Shown in pieces: positions 62,384 to 64,000 of a stretch of 64,000 bases of DNA; the stretch's first letter is position 1; every line of letters starts with the position of its first letter. Position numbers and translations under genes: made by a program. Origin of the DNA: JAHDCJ01 sp039028895. Its GTDB lineage: Bacteria > Bacteroidota > Bacteroidia > Chitinophagales > Saprospiraceae. The DNA lies in NCBI GenBank assembly GCA_039028895.1, contig JBCCHF010000006.1, positions 166,875-230,874 of the forward strand, written 5' to 3'. The notes below the pieces were generated by a model that ran no database searches, was not told where the DNA came from, and saw only the letters and a program-made list of their open reading frames with translations.

Positions 62384-64000
62384 CTATTTACCAATATTGA
62401 TGTGAATGTATGTCCTAATTTCCCACTCCGATCCATTGTCAAAACCTACAGGGCTGATGATTGGATCAGGACTGAATTCAGCTGCCACATTAGGCAGGTA
62501 ACGTGGTGAATATTGATCTAATGAACGCCATGTTGCACGTATTCCAAGTTGGGTACTTGGCAGGATAAACCAATCAGGTTTACCTAAAGTCGTTGAGACA
62601 TCCAACATAAGCTGGACAGGGTATGTAAGGTTGAAATCGCGATGGTAATCATAAGGCCCCCAATCGTTAATATGCACTTTTGATGTAACCTTGATCTTCT
62701 TATAAATAGCGCGAAGATCCATTGTAAATCTTTCAATGAGTCGCTCATCGCTACCATTAGCCTGAGCATTACCGATTAGGAAGTTTGAAACGATACCAAA
62801 GTCGCGATTGATCTTGGAAACCATTCTGATATGAGATTCCCACAAGTCTTCAGCAGGAACAGAATTTGGGAAAGCAAACGAACTTCTATCTCCTAAGAAT
62901 CCAATTGCAGCATCCATGGTTGTTGGATGGTGGCGGTATACGAAGCCTGCGCTAACTGCAAACTTGGCATCTTCCTGACGATCATTATCCCATTGATACA
63001 TCCATGTACCCGGAGTTGGATCCCAGGTCAGGAGTAATTCACCAGCAACCGTTTCTCTATTGTGTCTTACTGCGAAAGGATCAGCCTGGATATTTCTCAA
63101 ACGGCCTGGTCCCTGAACATCGTTAGGCATCGGGCCAACTAAAGGCTTTTGCCATAGAAAGTTTGGTGCAATCTGTAAGTTGCCAAAAGAGTAGGTAAAA
63201 CCGGTAAGGAAATTATTCTGGTTTCCACTACCAGTGTCTTTAAGTCTCCATCCTGTGAATGTTCTGGTACCATCAGCACCTCCGTTAGCAACAAGTCCCA
63301 TGGTAGCGGCTTGTGCATACCAGTTGAAAGCACCTTTAGAGAATTTGATCTTTGCCTTTCCACCCCAGTTATCTGAAGCCTTGACTTTATCTACGTAAAC
63401 AGTATATTGATTTGGTTCTCCAGCAGTACCGGTCTCCTCTGCGATTTGGAATTCTCTGCCATTAAGTGGTGAACCACCCCAGATTCCTCCAACTTCAACT
63501 TCAAACGGGCCAAATTTCTTTTCAACGTGAATAGTAGCTCGACGTGTTTTTGGTAATGGAACCGCTATAGAACTAACGGCAGCTCCAGCTTCGTCGATAT
63601 CTTCATGATAGACACCTGTGACTCTGAAATGTTTGATATCACGTGTGTATTTTAAAAGTAATGCCGGGTTAGCCCCCCACCAAAGTTGAGGACCGAATGC
63701 GGCTTTAAGTCCTTTCAACGACTTTTTACCGTCAACCTCAATTCCGAGGATTTCTCCATTATAAATATCCAGGTTAGGTCCGTAATTAGCCTCCGGGTAT
63801 AAACCAAAGAAATCGCCTTCATAGCCCCAGTGATAATGACCTGTACGGTAAAAACCTCTAAGGTCAAACATCTTTTCTTTCCATTCGAACTCAGCATCAT
63901 AGACTCTCAGATTACCGATTTTGCGATTACCCTCAATGTCTCTGGCGACATTCTCATAGAAAATTTCGTCGATTGGATTATCTGCTACATTACCCAAGAA
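62384..64000 (-). CDS. Outer-membrane beta-barrel protein of the glucan locus, 5' end outside the window
   Basis: The frame is open through the right edge, so only the C-terminal 538 residues are seen. They show barrel-type alternating strands with many aromatics (FDLRGFYRTGHYHWGYEGDF, GAFNWYAQAATMGLVA, FTYSFGNLQIAPNFLWQKPL, LMLDVSTTLGKPDW) and end WEIRTYIHINIGK. I see no TonB plug and no SusC-like segments in this part, but the N-terminus is missing. It is 14 bases before the repeat lipoprotein gene and translated first. It may be the glucan import channel of this locus. The family is not recognised. Confidence 0.72.
   Translation of the reverse strand, partial: FLGNVADNPIDEIFYENVARDIEGNRKIGNLRVYDAEFEWKEKMFDLRGFYRTGHYHWGYEGDFFGLYPEANYGPNLDIYNGEILGIEVDGKKSLKGLKAAFGPQLWWGANPALLLKYTRDIKHFRVTGVYHEDIDEAGAAVSSIAVPLPKTRRATIHVEKKFGPFEVEVGGIWGGSPLNGREFQIAEETGTAGEPNQYTVYVDKVKASDNWGGKAKIKFSKGAFNWYAQAATMGLVANGGADGTRTFTGWRLKDTGSGNQNNFLTGFTYSFGNLQIAPNFLWQKPLVGPMPNDVQGPGRLRNIQADPFAVRHNRETVAGELLLTWDPTPGTWMYQWDNDRQEDAKFAVSAGFVYRHHPTTMDAAIGFLGDRSSFAFPNSVPAEDLWESHIRMVSKINRDFGIVSNFLIGNAQANGSDERLIERFTMDLRAIYKKIKVTSKVHINDWGPYDYHRDFNLTYPVQLMLDVSTTLGKPDWFILPSTQLGIRATWRSLDQYSPRYLPNVAAEFSPDPIISPVGFDNGSEWEIRTYIHINIGK

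Noticed and set aside
62384..64000. SusC identity for the partial barrel
   Set aside because: The visible part has no plug, no SusC C-terminal pattern, and no SusD gene follows; the missing N-terminus leaves some doubt.

Overview
The window looks like a chromosome segment of a free-living, probably aquatic member of the Bacteroidota, perhaps of the Saprospiria/Chitinophagia side; that finer placement is inference. The evidence is five proteins with a type IX secretion (T9SS) C-terminal domain, many lipoproteins with acidic residues after the lipobox Cys, a short primary sigma factor of about 289 residues, promoter elements close to the Bacteroidota -7 consensus TAnnTTTG, a TonB receptor with a carboxypeptidase-regulatory-like N-domain, and an HU-CCDC81/SPOR protein. 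No rRNA, tRNA, insertion sequence, CRISPR array or phage gene was seen.

Region 1 (1-14979) is mostly housekeeping: a penicillin-acylase-family hydrolase cut by the left edge, an ERI-1-like exonuclease, a DUF255 thioredoxin-like lipoprotein, a DRGH nuclease, GAPDH with an N-terminal extension, RpoD, an SPFH protein paired with a double zinc-ribbon membrane protein, a PAP2-family protein whose nucleophile position is Asn, a single-domain asparaginase, HolA and an HSDR_N-like protein. Region 2 (15002-19755) holds three tandem secreted M43-like metalloproteases. Region 3 (20139-30798) runs from malate dehydrogenase through a redoxin, a VWA protein, an unrecognised 884-residue repeat protein, a DUF2306 membrane protein and a MoxR-like ATPase to a Sua5/YrdC protein and a TonB-dependent receptor. 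Region 4 (30874-34090) is a three-gene operon of a beta-helix protein, a Tat/T9SS intradiol dioxygenase and an AraC regulator. Region 5 (34637-43518) holds an envelope operon (TPR protein, outer-membrane barrel, HU/SPOR protein) and a LytS/LytTR-type two-component system with an upstream lipoprotein. Between 43519 and 44070 lies an orphan, terminator-ended structured RNA candidate.

Region 6 (45164-64000, all on the minus strand, running off the right edge) is a beta-1,3-glucan (laminarin-type) utilisation locus. In transcription order it has an outer-membrane beta-barrel of unrecognised family, a 1260-residue surface lipoprotein with four near-identical 156-residue modules, GH16, GH17, an MFS symporter, a small membrane protein, a GH149-type phosphorylase, a second GH17 lipoprotein, GH30, a second MFS symporter and a GH17 enzyme without a signal peptide. 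The likely scheme is surface capture and cutting by GH16/GH17/GH30, entry through the barrel, inner-membrane import by the MFS proteins, and cytoplasmic phosphorolysis to glucose-1-phosphate. No SusC/SusD pair is visible in the window, so the barrel plus the repeat lipoprotein may be an alternative capture and uptake device. This is the most interesting system here. The structured RNA candidate and the 884-residue repeat protein come next.
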